A model generated the notes under the pieces. The model was not told where the DNA came from. It worked only from the letters and a program-made list of their open reading frames with translations, and made no database searches. Below are positions 1 through 10,049 of a stretch of 64,000 nt of DNA, piece after piece. The first letter of the stretch is position 1. The number at the start of each line of letters is the position of its first letter. The position numbers and the translations under genes were made by a program. The DNA is from Pleomorphovibrio marinus (GTDB lineage: Bacteria; Bacteroidota; Bacteroidia; Cytophagales; Cyclobacteriaceae), in assembly GCF_003347495.1 (NCBI RefSeq), contig NZ_QCXY01000006.1, forward strand, positions 294,715-358,714, read 5' to 3'.

Positions 1-2
1 TC

Positions 3-365
3 AATGTAGGCGATACCTTCGGCACCTTTCGCCTTAAGGTAGATCTCAATGACATGTCATACGAAATCGGAACCCGAAGAGTTTGGGGAATCGTGGGAGA
101 TGCCACACCAGGTGGTTGGGATACAGATACCCCCTTGGAATTTGACAGTCAAGAAAATGTACTTACCCTCACAGTAGAGCTAAATGCGGGGGAGATGAAA
201 TTTAGGGCTAACAACGATTGGGGTTTCAATTATGGGGACGATGGGACAAATGGTGTCCTGGACGCAGATGGAGCCAATATTGTAGTTTCGGAGGCTGGTG
301 CCTATACTATTGTAATGGACTGGAAAGTCCCTGGCCAAATAAGTTATACCCTGGAAAAGAATTAA
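3..365 (+). CDS. SusE/SusF-like outer-membrane starch-binding protein, C-terminal part
   Basis: The frame is open from the left window edge, so the N-terminus is missing. About 120 residues remain, with the pattern of the last SusE/SusF domain: RVWGIVGDATPGGW, a stretch on GEMKFRANNDWGFNYGD, then a closing strand pair ending in SYTLEKN. In the Bacteroidota starch system SusE and SusF are surface lipoproteins that bind maltooligosaccharides beside the SusCD importer. Two GH13 enzymes follow on the same strand, which fits the 3' part of a starch/maltose locus whose SusC and SusD should lie to the left. Family assignment is firm; the exact glycan is inferred. Confidence 0.85.
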   Translation, partial: NVGDTFGTFRLKVDLNDMSYEIGTRRVWGIVGDATPGGWDTDTPLEFDSQENVLTLTVELNAGEMKFRANNDWGFNYGDDGTNGVLDADGANIVVSEAGAYTIVMDWKVPGQISYTLEKN

Positions 366-383
366 CCTAACCTTCCTCATTGC

Positions 384-429
384 AAAAGGCTGTCTCCACA
401 TGGTAATGCGTGAGGAGACAGCTGCTTTT
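384..429 (+). terminator. Hairpin after the SusE/F-like gene
   Basis: The arms GCTGTCTCC (389-397) and GGAGACAGC (414-422) pair perfectly and are extended by AAAAG/CTTTT. The T tract is short, so this may attenuate rather than end transcription before the amylase genes. Confidence 0.6.
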
Positions 430-449
430 GTCTCTGCGAAATTAGATCC

Positions 450-3239
450 ATGAAGAGAACCCTTTACTTATTATTTGGTGTTTTTGCCCTATTTTTCTCC
501 AGCAACTTCGTGGAGGCCCAGGTAAGCACAGAACCCCAATTCCCCAGTGCAGGCCAAGAGGTCAAGATCTATTATGATGCCAGCGAGGGAACCACAGGAT
601 TGGAGGGTGCCGACCAAGTGTATATTCATATTGGAGCGGTAACGCAAGGACCTGAATCTACTGAATGGGACATTGTGCCATTTACCTGGGGCAGCAGTAA
701 CCCCGAAGCACGAATGCAAAAAGTGGAGGGTGAAAGTGATCTATGGACCTATAGTTTAACCCCAAACGAATTTTTCGATACCGGTGCAGTCACCATTTAT
801 AGGTTGGGAATGGTGTTCAGAAATGCAGACGGAAGCAGGGAAGGGAAAACGGATACCAATCAAGATTTTTTTATTGACCTTAGTCAGGGCTTCGAAGTGG
901 CATTTACCAAACCCCAGTCCTCCTCATTACTTCTAACACAGGGTGAAAGCATTCATTTAATTGCTGCGGCATCTCAGGTAGCGGACTTGTATTTGGAAAT
1001 CGATGGCATTGAGGTTTTGAACATGCAGGAAGCTACCCAACTAGAATACACCTTTTTGGGGAAAGAACCGAGGACTTATATTGTAAAGGTAATCGGGCAG
1101 CTAGGCGAGGAAAGAAAAGAAGCCCAAATAGCGATCATTGTAACTGGGGAAAACACTGTTTCTCCTGTTCCGGGAGACTGGAAGAGGGGGATAAATTACC
1201 TTTCTGATACCCAAGTGGGCTTACTGCTGGAGGCACCAGGAAAGCAGCAGGTATTTGTGATAGGGGATTTCAACGATTGGCAGGTAAAGGAATTATACAA
1301 GATGCACCAATCTCCGGATGGCAACTTGTTTTGGCTTGAAATAGGAGAGCTCATCCCCGGGGAACCCTATATTTTTCAATATTTCGTGGATGGGAATGTA
1401 AGGATAGGAGACCCTTATTCGGAGAAGGTTTCCGATCCACTTCACGACGAGGAGATCATAAGGGAGAACCGATACCCTGGATTAAGACCCTATCCCGAGG
1501 GAAAAACTACTTTTCAAGCCTCCTATCTTCAAACTGCCCAGCAACCCTTTCCCTGGAAACACCTGGATTATGAAAAGCCCGCTCCGGAGGAACTTGTCAT
1601 TTATGAATTGCTGGTGAGGGATTTTGATGAGCAAAGAACTTATCAGGCGGTGACGGAAAGGTTAGATTATTTACAGGAGTTGGGGATTAATGCCATCGAG
1701 CTTTTGCCTATTAAGGAGTTTGAAGGAAACCTGTCTTGGGGATATAATCCCAGTTTTTTCTTCGCTCCTGACAAATATTATGGTACCAAGGATGACCTTA
1801 AGACCCTTATTGATGAGGCACATGGCAGGGGAATGGTGGTTATATTAGATATGGTGCTCAATCACGCATTTGGCCAGTCACCTTTGGTGCGTCTATATAA
1901 TGAGGGGGATTATGGCCCCCCCACTGAAGAAAACCCTTACCTGAACCGGGTGGCCAGACACCCTTTCAACGTGGGTTATGATTTTAATCACGAAAGTTCC
2001 TTTACCAAAGCATTCGTGGACTCTGTCAACCATTATTGGCTGGAGGAGTATAAGTTTGATGGGTACAGGTTTGACCTCAGTAAGGGGTTCACTCAGTTTA
2101 ATTCCGGAGACGACGTGGATTTGTGGAGCCAAAGGGATCCGTCTCGAATTGCTATCTGGAAAGGGATTTACGACCGTATCAAGTCCACCCATCCAGATGC
2201 CTACGTGATATTGGAGCATTTTGCCAACAATGATGAGGAAACTGAATTGGCAGATTATGGCATGCTGCTATGGGGAAACATGAATGGCCTTTTTAGGGAA
2301 ATGGGCAGAGGCGCCTCCAGAAATTTCAATGGAGCTTATTACCAAACAAGAAATTGGTCTAAAAACCACCTTGTGGCCTATATGGAAAGTCATGATGAGG
2401 AGAGGGTGATGTTTGATATCCTGCAACATGGAAACACATCCCCCCTAAACCTTAGAAACCTATCCGACGCTGTAAACCGAAAACAGTTGCTTACAGCTTT
2501 TTATTTTACCGTGCCGGGTCCAAAAATGATCTGGCAATTTGGGGAATTTGGCTATGACGAGGAACTGAATAATGACCGTTTGGGCATTAAACCCACCCGT
2601 TGGGAATACTTGGAAGATAAGGATAGAAATCGACTATGGAACCTCTACAAGGCAATGATACAACTAAAGAAATCGTATCCAGTGTTTAACAGTGCTGAGC
2701 AAGTTACTATGGATTTAACTGGATTGGTGAAGCAAATCACCTTGAGGCATGAGGGAATGGATGTAGTGGTTTTTGGGAATTTTTCCCTTTCGGATCAAAC
2801 CAATGTGTTTATTGATTTCCCATCTTCTGGCACCTGGTATGATTATCTCACAGGGGAGGAGTTAAGGCTATCTTCTGCAAGTAGGGCTTTTGACCTTGCA
2901 CCCAACGCATTTTATATTTTCACTAATCAACCAATTCCACTTCCTGAGGGGGATATTCTACAAACGGACCTTATCACCCATATAAAGCAGTATGAGAAAA
3001 GCGAAACAAAAATCTATCCTGTTCCTGCTGGGAAGGCGATTAATTTGGAGTTGCCTTTAAATCAAAGGGATAGGCATTATACTATTTTTGATTTACAGGG
3101 CAGAGTAATGCAAGAAGGGGAATTACCAAGAGAAGAAAAAACTCACGTGATCCCTACCTTGTCCTTGAAAAAGGGAGCTTACCTTTTGCAAGTCCAAAAT
3201 GGGAACATCCCCTTGAGGAAAATTTTCCTTAAAGATTAA
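450..3239 (+). CDS. GH13 alpha-amylase family enzyme with type IX sorting domain
   Basis: 929 residues with a signal peptide ending near VEAQ. The N-terminal half holds beta-sandwich domains, including a CBM48/E-set-like segment (about residues 235-330, VFVIGDFNDWQ). The GH13 barrel follows with its four conserved regions: DMVLNH (467-472), GYRFD with nucleophile Asp542, ILEHF with acid Glu589, and ESHDEE with Asp649. The last 80 residues (KIYPVPAG... GAYLLQVQNG... RKIFLKD) form a type A T9SS sorting domain, so the enzyme should be exported and surface-bound or released. It probably cleaves alpha-glucans outside the cell. The next GH13 gene starts 28 bp downstream, likely in the same transcript. 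Confidence 0.93.
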   Translation: MKRTLYLLFGVFALFFSSNFVEAQVSTEPQFPSAGQEVKIYYDASEGTTGLEGADQVYIHIGAVTQGPESTEWDIVPFTWGSSNPEARMQKVEGESDLWTYSLTPNEFFDTGAVTIYRLGMVFRNADGSREGKTDTNQDFFIDLSQGFEVAFTKPQSSSLLLTQGESIHLIAAASQVADLYLEIDGIEVLNMQEATQLEYTFLGKEPRTYIVKVIGQLGEERKEAQIAIIVTGENTVSPVPGDWKRGINYLSDTQVGLLLEAPGKQQVFVIGDFNDWQVKELYKMHQSPDGNLFWLEIGELIPGEPYIFQYFVDGNVRIGDPYSEKVSDPLHDEEIIRENRYPGLRPYPEGKTTFQASYLQTAQQPFPWKHLDYEKPAPEELVIYELLVRDFDEQRTYQAVTERLDYLQELGINAIELLPIKEFEGNLSWGYNPSFFFAPDKYYGTKDDLKTLIDEAHGRGMVVILDMVLNHAFGQSPLVRLYNEGDYGPPTEENPYLNRVARHPFNVGYDFNHESSFTKAFVDSVNHYWLEEYKFDGYRFDLSKGFTQFNSGDDVDLWSQRDPSRIAIWKGIYDRIKSTHPDAYVILEHFANNDEETELADYGMLLWGNMNGLFREMGRGASRNFNGAYYQTRNWSKNHLVAYMESHDEERVMFDILQHGNTSPLNLRNLSDAVNRKQLLTAFYFTVPGPKMIWQFGEFGYDEELNNDRLGIKPTRWEYLEDKDRNRLWNLYKAMIQLKKSYPVFNSAEQVTMDLTGLVKQITLRHEGMDVVVFGNFSLSDQTNVFIDFPSSGTWYDYLTGEELRLSSASRAFDLAPNAFYIFTNQPIPLPEGDILQTDLITHIKQYEKSETKIYPVPAGKAINLELPLNQRDRHYTIFDLQGRVMQEGELPREEKTHVIPTLSLKKGAYLLQVQNGNIPLRKIFLKD

Positions 3240-3267
3240 TAAGTTTAAATTAAGTGCCAATAAAAAA

Positions 3268-4830
3268 ATGAAAATGGAAAAGAACAGCTTATTCAAGACG
3301 ATGATTTATTCTGGTTTAGGGGTATTATTATTGGCTTGTCAACCTACTACCCCAGCCATAGAGGACCATTGGCCGGAAGCGGGTGTTACCTACGAGATCT
3401 TTATACGGTCTTTTTATGATACAGATGGCGACGGTATAGGGGATATTAATGGAGTGGTTGAGAAATTGGATTATGTACAGGAGCTTGGGGCCAATGCGAT
3501 CTGGTTTATGCCGATAATGCCTTCCCCAAGTTACCACAAATACGATGTTACAGATTATAAGGCCATACATCCAGATTATGGTACCATGGAAGATTTCAAA
3601 AATCTGATTGAGGAGGCTCATGAAAAGGATATACGCATCGTAATCGATTTGATCATCAACCATACCAGCAGTGAGCATCCCTGGTTTTTGGAGGCAAAAA
3701 AGGATAGGGATAACCCCTACAGGGATTATTATGTTTGGGCGCAGAAGGACACCATAGCCGAGTATCTGGAGAAAAAGACCATTACCCTAGACTCGGACAA
3801 TATACGGCAGTGGCATGATCCAGGAGATGGAGAAGATTTTTATTACGGGTTTTTTTATGGCGGAATGCCTGACCTGAATTTTGACAATCCCAAGGTAAGA
3901 GAAGAAGTCTACGATATTGGTAGGTTTTGGCTGGAGGAGGTTGGAGTCGACGGCTTCAGGTTGGATGCCGCCAAACATATTTTTCCTGACGACAGACCCG
4001 AGGACAACCATGCCTTTTGGAAGGAGTTTAGGGCAGAGATGGAAAAAATCAAACCGGATATTTACTTGGTGGGTGAAGTTTATGACATGAAAGAGGTGGT
4101 GGCTCCCTATCTCCCCGGACTTCCGGCTTTGTTTAATTTTGATTTTCATTATACGCTATTAGAAAGTTTTAGGGAGGAAGATGGGCAACTGTTGCCCAAG
4201 CGCCAAAAGGAGGTTTTGGAATTCTATCAGGATATTACAGATGAGTTTATCGACGCCACCATTTCCTCCAACCATGATCAACCCAGGATATTGTCGGATC
4301 TGGATGGGAATGAGAATAAGGCCAAGCAGGCCATTGCCATTCTGATGAGCATGCCCGGAGCCCCCTATTTATATTATGGTGAAGAAATAGGGATGCTGGG
4401 AGAGAAGCCTGATCCCAATATCCGGGAACCCTTTTTATGGGATGTAAAAGAGAAGGACCAGGGAAGGACCAGCTGGATTAATCCCACCTTTTCCACGGAT
4501 CAAACTGTGGTGCCCCTAGCCATACAGCAGGAGAATAAAAACAGTCTTTTTAATTTCTATAAAGAAATTATTGCTCTAAGGAACACAGATAAGGCCCTTG
4601 CTTTAGGGGAGCTGGTCTTGGTGGAGGAGGAATTCCCTAAGGAGGTGATGGCCTATATTCGCAAGTGGGAAGGGGAAGAAAGACTGGTGGTTCACAACTT
4701 GGGAAGCAACACTTTACATTTGGACTTACCAGAGGGGTTCAAAAAGGAGATTTACTCTCTAAATGAGGCAAAGAAGGAAAGCAGTAAAGCGGAATTGCCA
4801 GCTAATTCCAGCTTAGTATTGGGAAATTAA
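3268..4830 (+). CDS. GH13 alpha-amylase/alpha-glucosidase-like lipoprotein
   Basis: 520 residues. A lipobox (LLLAC, Cys near residue 24) predicts a lipoprotein, as in SusG. The barrel is complete: YEIFIRSFYDTDGDGIGD at the start, region I VIDLIINH, GFRLD with nucleophile Asp233, GEVYD with acid Glu270, SSNHDQPR with Asp337, and a C-terminal beta domain. A second in-frame ATG at 3274 is an alternative start. Gene order says it works with the upstream secreted GH13 and the SusE/F-like protein in alpha-glucan breakdown. Whether it acts on polymers or short maltooligosaccharides cannot be told from the sequence. Confidence 0.93.
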   Translation: MKMEKNSLFKTMIYSGLGVLLLACQPTTPAIEDHWPEAGVTYEIFIRSFYDTDGDGIGDINGVVEKLDYVQELGANAIWFMPIMPSPSYHKYDVTDYKAIHPDYGTMEDFKNLIEEAHEKDIRIVIDLIINHTSSEHPWFLEAKKDRDNPYRDYYVWAQKDTIAEYLEKKTITLDSDNIRQWHDPGDGEDFYYGFFYGGMPDLNFDNPKVREEVYDIGRFWLEEVGVDGFRLDAAKHIFPDDRPEDNHAFWKEFRAEMEKIKPDIYLVGEVYDMKEVVAPYLPGLPALFNFDFHYTLLESFREEDGQLLPKRQKEVLEFYQDITDEFIDATISSNHDQPRILSDLDGNENKAKQAIAILMSMPGAPYLYYGEEIGMLGEKPDPNIREPFLWDVKEKDQGRTSWINPTFSTDQTVVPLAIQQENKNSLFNFYKEIIALRNTDKALALGELVLVEEEFPKEVMAYIRKWEGEERLVVHNLGSNTLHLDLPEGFKKEIYSLNEAKKESSKAELPANSSLVLGN

Positions 4831-4840
4831 ATCGGTTTTT

Positions 4841-4861
4841 GGGGAGGTGAAAATCCTCCCC
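4841..4861. terminator. Inverted repeat between convergent genes
   Basis: GGGGAGG (4841-4847) and CCTCCCC (4855-4861) form a 7-bp stem between the GH13 lipoprotein gene and the convergent sialidase-like gene. No good T tract follows on either strand, so terminator function is only likely from position. Confidence 0.4.
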
Positions 4862-4951
4862 ACTCCCTAATAATAAAGGAGTTTAAGATTTCTCTGATTT
4901 TTTATAAAACTAGATTTGGGAGGAATTATGTGGAAACTAAACTACCCGAAT

Positions 4952-6127
4952 TTAATCTTCCTTTTCCAACACCCATGCCAAGTCGAATACCGCTACGTGT
5001 ACACCCTCATACATATGTTCTTTACCACCTTCGTAAAGGAGAAAAATTTTACCTTCTAAGGCTGTGCCTGGCCTCCCCACCCCTAAATTGGAATAAGCGG
5101 AAGGTCCAGAATAGACGCTACGCTTTGCAGACCAGGTAATCCCACCATCCAGGCTAGCCCAGACGCTGATATTCTCCCGGTCATTTTCTATGGTTCCTCC
5201 GACCAGTTCTGGCATTTTCCCTTTATCGGAATCCAAATTACTGTAAATCAAGATATCCTTTCCTTCTAGGGGTAGTCTAATCACCCCGCCCATGCATCCG
5301 TATGAACTTTCCTTTGGGCCATCGGGAAGATAAGGGCAGCGGTAGGCATTTAGCCAGGTGGCACCACCGTCGTGGCTCCATGCTACAAAGCGATTGCCCT
5401 TTGTCATATGTTCCCTAGAACTGTAATAAACGCTGCCGTCCGATAATTCTGTTAATGCGGACTCCCCTGTACCCATTACGGGAAAGGGGGCACTTACCTG
5501 CCAGACTTTTCCACCATCGTCGCTATACAATGCCGTGTTGTAGTGGTAAGGTCGCCATTCTTCCTCATTGGAATTTGTGGGGCCTAGTATTCGGGCAGGC
5601 ATCAGCAACCTTCCCTTTTCAGGGCCATGTGCCAAAGTTGTCCCTGATTGAGAAGCCCACACGATCACGGGGACATGTTCGGGGGACCCAAGGCCGAAGG
5701 CATCTGGAAGGATTGTGATATCCTCTTTTCTCCAAGTGCTGCCATGGTCCGAACTTTTCAGCACATATCCTTTAGGGTTCAAGAGGAGGATATCTCCATT
5801 TTCCTCATTTAGGATGGCATTCGTACCCTTGGCTTCCTCACCGATATCTTCTACGTCTGTCCAGGTAATTCCATCTTTACTTTTTCGGATTTCATTGCCA
5901 TTAAATGCGATTATGGTTCCATCTCTTGCGGCTACTATACTCCTTCCCCCTCTTCCTTTAAAAAGCTCCTGGGTATAAAAAAAAGAACTATCTTCATGAG
6001 ACTCCTGGATATTTTGAGGTCTTTGACAAGAAAATGTGATAAATGAAATACTAAGAAAGGTATACAGCAGCGTTTTCAAATTTATTTCTATAAATAATGG
6101 ACACCTCATTTGAAATATTGAACTCAT
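4952..6127 (-). CDS. Sialidase-like (BNR/Asp-box) lipoprotein
   Basis: 391 residues. A signal segment with lipobox (ITFSC) predicts an exported lipoprotein; an internal Met at residue 7 is an alternative start. The body is a sialidase-type beta-propeller with five Asp boxes: SKDGITW, SSDHGSTW, SDDGGKVW, SHDGGATW and SLDGGITW. GRPGTALEGKIFLLYEGG near the end resembles the Tyr/Glu region of GH33 sialidases. The N-terminal arginine motif reads GRGGRSIVAARDG instead of the usual RIP, so enzymatic activity on sialic acid is not certain; it could be another BNR glycosidase or binding protein. It is convergent with the starch genes and stands alone. Confidence 0.75.
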   Translation of the reverse strand: MSSIFQMRCPLFIEINLKTLLYTFLSISFITFSCQRPQNIQESHEDSSFFYTQELFKGRGGRSIVAARDGTIIAFNGNEIRKSKDGITWTDVEDIGEEAKGTNAILNEENGDILLLNPKGYVLKSSDHGSTWRKEDITILPDAFGLGSPEHVPVIVWASQSGTTLAHGPEKGRLLMPARILGPTNSNEEEWRPYHYNTALYSDDGGKVWQVSAPFPVMGTGESALTELSDGSVYYSSREHMTKGNRFVAWSHDGGATWLNAYRCPYLPDGPKESSYGCMGGVIRLPLEGKDILIYSNLDSDKGKMPELVGGTIENDRENISVWASLDGGITWSAKRSVYSGPSAYSNLGVGRPGTALEGKIFLLYEGGKEHMYEGVHVAVFDLAWVLEKED

Positions 6128-6571
6128 AAATCTTTATGGGTATTTAGTTAAATTTTTGCACTAGGCTTAATTCTTTTTAAGAATTTGTTTGGATTTAAAG
6201 CTTTTTTATCTAAATTGGTTATCACAAATTGTTTTGTGTCTAAGTAATTTACTTAGAAATCGACTTTAAGGCCTTGTCAAACTTTTCTTCAAAGGAAATT
6301 TTTCCGATTTGGATGCAAGTTCTGATAAGGTACTGCAAAAACAAGAGAGTTGAGACTTGTTAAGCAGTTTTTCTCAATCTAGTTGTTTCAATTTTATCCA
6401 ATTTAAAGGTAATCCCTTTCTTTATTTACCAGGCCGTTTTAGGTTGTTTTTTCGTTTTCGTGTGCATTGTTGGGGGTCTGGATTGTTTTCGTGTTGTTTA
6501 TGAATGTTTGAAGGGAAGGGAGCCTGTGATGGCTTTTGCCAACATTACCTTTTTACTATCCCAATTCTGTC
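6128..6571. other. Intergenic region between divergent genes
   Basis: About 440 bp of AT-rich DNA between the divergent sialidase-like and RHS genes. It must hold both promoters, but I could not find a clear TTTG / TAnnTTTG pair. A short direct repeat TTTTCGTGT occurs near 6453 and 6487. No coding sequence is supported. Confidence 0.5.
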
Positions 6572-9500
6572 ATGGAAAGGAAAAAACCAACCTTAACCAA
6601 AGAAATTAGCTATGCCCAATTTTATTTAACCTTATGCTGTTTTCTCTTATTTAAATTTTTATATGCCCAGGAGGAAGAGGTTCCCTTGCCGGCAAATTAT
6701 CCTCCATCTCCGGAGGTAAGCGCCCTCGCCAAGTTCGCCGATGTCCCCATATCCAAGTACAGTGGACTTCCTAATACGAGCTTACCCCTCTATGAGATTG
6801 TCCAGGATGAGTTCTCTCTTCCCATTTCATTAAGCTACCATCACGGAGGGATCAGGGTGGAAGAGCGTGCGGGATGGGTAGGATTGGGATGGGCTCTTCA
6901 GGCCGGAGGTTCTATAAGCAGAACCATTAAAGGGATTCCTGATGAAGCCAGTGGGGCTTCTTCTGGTTTTTTGAACCATTTTATGGACTATGAAAACTTA
7001 ACTCCCCAACAGCAACTTGACTATTATTTAAGGACTACCCAAGGAATTTTGGATGCAGAACAGGATGTATTCTATTTTTCCTTTGGTTCTCACTCGGGGA
7101 AGTTCGTGATCAATAAGGATAAGCGTATTTTGTTCTTACAACGCACTAACCTGAAAGTGGAATTCGACATAAACAGTTCCAGGATTACTGGGTGGAGGGT
7201 CTGGGACGAATGGGGGAACAAATATGTTTTTAATGAAGTGGAACGTTCCCTTCAGGAGCAACTCAGCGGGGCAAGGAGTAACTTACTATTTCCTATTTCC
7301 AATTCAGCTTGGCATCTCAGTGAGATCAGTACCTACAAGGGAAGAAAAATCCACTTTACCTACAGTTCCTATTCTGAGGAAATATACAGAAGGGCCTCTC
7401 AAACAGCTTCCTACAATGAACTTGGCCCTGCCTTCACGGGCCCCTGCCTTACCGAAGGAAATACCACCCATTGGGTGAAAACCACCACTTTTGGCAAACA
7501 GATCAGTATCATCCAGTTTGGGGAGGGAGAGGTAAGGTTTTTAGGACAGGAGGACAGACTGGATAGCCCCACCCGAAGATTGTCCCGGGTACAAGTGGTG
7601 AATAAACAGGGAAAAACCATCAGGGATTTTAGGCTGGAACATGATTACTATTCCAGTAACCTGCATGCCAATAGTATGCAACTTCCTGCTTTAGTTAGTT
7701 CAAATACCCCTCTACGCCGATTGCGGCTGGTAAAGTTAATCGAGCTAAATGCGGAAATGCCTTATACTTTTGATTATTCAGACAACAGGCTCCCTCATCT
7801 TTTTTCATTTGCACAGGATCATTGGGGCTTTTATAACGGGCAGTCCAATACCTCTCTTATTCCTCGGTTTTCAAGGTATACCAAAGGAAATGCAAACAGA
7901 CTCTCCTTCCCAGTATTTGCTTCAATTGGCCATTTAAGAAAAATAAATTTTCCTACGGGAGGCAGTGTGACTTTTGAGATGGAGGGCAACACCGCATTAG
8001 TTTCCAAATCTGAGTATGCCCGATTTCTGGCTCCCCTTCACCAGGGAGCGGAAGAGGAATCCTATCATGCCTGGATAAATGAAAGCACAAGTACTTCCAC
8101 ATTTAGGGTGGAACCTCAGATTTTCGAATATGACACTATTAAACCCTTTGAGGTCCTAGTCAATGTGAGTTCATTGGATAGTTTTGAAGGTGGGGACAGA
8201 GACAAAGTAGGAACCTTGGAGTTGGCCTTATTTAATCAGCAACCGGGGCATTATGTGAGTTTAACCAGCGGAACCTTTAATAATGGACAACTAAGAGGAC
8301 AAGTTTACCTCAAGGCTGGTGAACAATATACCTTAAAAATGAGCGGCAGGCAGATGGATACTCGTGGAGTGAGTGCGATGGTAAAAGGGTTCCGAAACCC
8401 ACCATTGTTGGATGTGGGTGGCACTGAAAAAATAGAAGTCAACGTAGGGGGCTTGAGGGTTAAACAAGTAATCAAAGACTTTGTACCAAAAACCGAAACC
8501 ATCAATTACGTTTATAACCTAGGTAATACAGGGTCATCAGGGGTACTAGCTGCATTTCCTACCTACGATATCTATAGGTTTAATAGGACCGTAGATGCAT
8601 TGCCCATGGATATGGGAAAAATCATTAGCGGATGCGTCAAGCTGGAACTTATTTCCCAATCCAATATCCCATTGGGAAGTAATGGAGCCTATTTTGGATA
8701 CGCTAGGGTAAGGGAAGTTCAACGGTCTGGTCAACAGCAATTAAGGACGGATTTTAATTTTTATAGTGCACTGGAATTTCCGGATGTCATACGATATTCC
8801 TATCCTTCAGGGGTGGTCTTTTCCAATGAATACAGGAGGGGTTTACCAAAATCCGAGGTGTATTGGGCTAGGGTTGGTCAAGGCTTCAAAAAGTCGAGAG
8901 AGCTAATTCATTCCTACGCCTACGAACAAATTTCGGGGAATTCAAATTATGTGTTGGGCTGCGGAAGCTTTGGTCCACATGGCTGTATTCAATTTTTGCA
9001 CGTGAAATATCAGCACGGTTCTATTTGGAACCCTGAGGTCCGGAGGGAAGAACGGACCTTTGACCTGAACCAGGGTAGCTATTTGCAGCGGATCACCGAA
9101 ACGCAATATGATAAAATTTACCTTTTGCCCACCCAAACCCGAGAGCATACTAGCGATTTAGGTTTTTTGACAAGCAGCACCTATTATCCCTTTAATCTTC
9201 CCTCTTCGGAATATAAGCCCGGGGAGAAGGAAGCAGTAGATCGATTGATTCAACAGCATAGGTTAGCCCTGCAAATGCATACCAAAACTTCCAAAAACAA
9301 TGTCTTACGTGAGGAGACCAGGGTTGTCATGGAAGTATCGGGAGAATTGGTGATGCCAAAATGGATAGAATGGGGGAGAGCTGAGGGGAAAAGGGTGGTC
9401 AGAAACCAAGTCATTTCCTATGACCCATATTTGAATATTGCGGAAGAGAAACCAAGGGCAGGACCAAGGGTATTTTACGGTTATGAGAGAAACGGGAATT

Positions 9501-10045
9501 ACCTCAATGTGGTGGCTCTGAATGCCCGAAAGTCTGAGATTGCTTATACAAGTTTTGAAACTGCTGACAAAGGAGGATGGGAATACTCCGGCCAGCCACA
9601 AACCTCTGCTTTAGCAAAGACAGGTAAGTATTGTTACAATCTTTCAAGGGGTACCATCTCTAAAACCTCTATTAGTGCCAGTACTCAGCATAAATATAAG
9701 CTAACTTTTTTTGCCCGTAGGGCTAGTGGCACAGGGACCTGGCAGTTTATGGGAAAAACGGAAACACTTACCACCCAATGGAAGCTGATAGAAAGGGAGG
9801 TGAGTTCCACATCCATCAGTATCCATGGAAGTGGAATCCTTGTGGATGAACTCAGGCTACATCCTGAAAATGCTTTTTTGAGGACTTATACCTACGAACC
9901 TTTGGTGGGAATGCTGAGCCATACGGATGATAGAAACTATACCAGCTACTATGAATATGATGCTGCCGGGAGGCTAAGGGCAGTCAGAAACGATGAAGGG
10001 TATTTGCTGGATCATTTCGACTATGCATTCGCTCTTAACCCCTAA
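6572..10045 (+). CDS. Large secreted RHS/YD-repeat-associated protein (first of a pair)
   Basis: 1157 residues from the ATG at 6572; the frame extends to a TTG at 6536, which is less likely. A signal peptide ends near LYAQEEE. The N-terminal region (SKYSGLPNTSLPLYEI, LPISLSYHHGGIRVEE, GWVGLGWALQAGGSISRTIKG) is the usual opening of Bacteroidota RHS shell proteins. Near the C-terminus lies a galactose-binding-like sandwich (about 1000-1090) and a few YD repeats (TSYYEYDAAGRLRAVRND). It lacks an RHS core and toxin tip and is followed by a DUF6443 RHS protein that has them. The two likely make one secreted shell or wall-associated structure; this is inferred from their pairing. Confidence 0.8.
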   Translation: MERKKPTLTKEISYAQFYLTLCCFLLFKFLYAQEEEVPLPANYPPSPEVSALAKFADVPISKYSGLPNTSLPLYEIVQDEFSLPISLSYHHGGIRVEERAGWVGLGWALQAGGSISRTIKGIPDEASGASSGFLNHFMDYENLTPQQQLDYYLRTTQGILDAEQDVFYFSFGSHSGKFVINKDKRILFLQRTNLKVEFDINSSRITGWRVWDEWGNKYVFNEVERSLQEQLSGARSNLLFPISNSAWHLSEISTYKGRKIHFTYSSYSEEIYRRASQTASYNELGPAFTGPCLTEGNTTHWVKTTTFGKQISIIQFGEGEVRFLGQEDRLDSPTRRLSRVQVVNKQGKTIRDFRLEHDYYSSNLHANSMQLPALVSSNTPLRRLRLVKLIELNAEMPYTFDYSDNRLPHLFSFAQDHWGFYNGQSNTSLIPRFSRYTKGNANRLSFPVFASIGHLRKINFPTGGSVTFEMEGNTALVSKSEYARFLAPLHQGAEEESYHAWINESTSTSTFRVEPQIFEYDTIKPFEVLVNVSSLDSFEGGDRDKVGTLELALFNQQPGHYVSLTSGTFNNGQLRGQVYLKAGEQYTLKMSGRQMDTRGVSAMVKGFRNPPLLDVGGTEKIEVNVGGLRVKQVIKDFVPKTETINYVYNLGNTGSSGVLAAFPTYDIYRFNRTVDALPMDMGKIISGCVKLELISQSNIPLGSNGAYFGYARVREVQRSGQQQLRTDFNFYSALEFPDVIRYSYPSGVVFSNEYRRGLPKSEVYWARVGQGFKKSRELIHSYAYEQISGNSNYVLGCGSFGPHGCIQFLHVKYQHGSIWNPEVRREERTFDLNQGSYLQRITETQYDKIYLLPTQTREHTSDLGFLTSSTYYPFNLPSSEYKPGEKEAVDRLIQQHRLALQMHTKTSKNNVLREETRVVMEVSGELVMPKWIEWGRAEGKRVVRNQVISYDPYLNIAEEKPRAGPRVFYGYERNGNYLNVVALNARKSEIAYTSFETADKGGWEYSGQPQTSALAKTGKYCYNLSRGTISKTSISASTQHKYKLTFFARRASGTGTWQFMGKTETLTTQWKLIEREVSSTSISIHGSGILVDELRLHPENAFLRTYTYEPLVGMLSHTDDRNYTSYYEYDAAGRLRAVRNDEGYLLDHFDYAFALNP

Positions 10046-10049
10046 GGTC

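Noticed and set aside
4930..5139. 69-codon plus-strand frame
   Set aside because: Lies antisense in the sialidase-like gene and has no recognisable domain.
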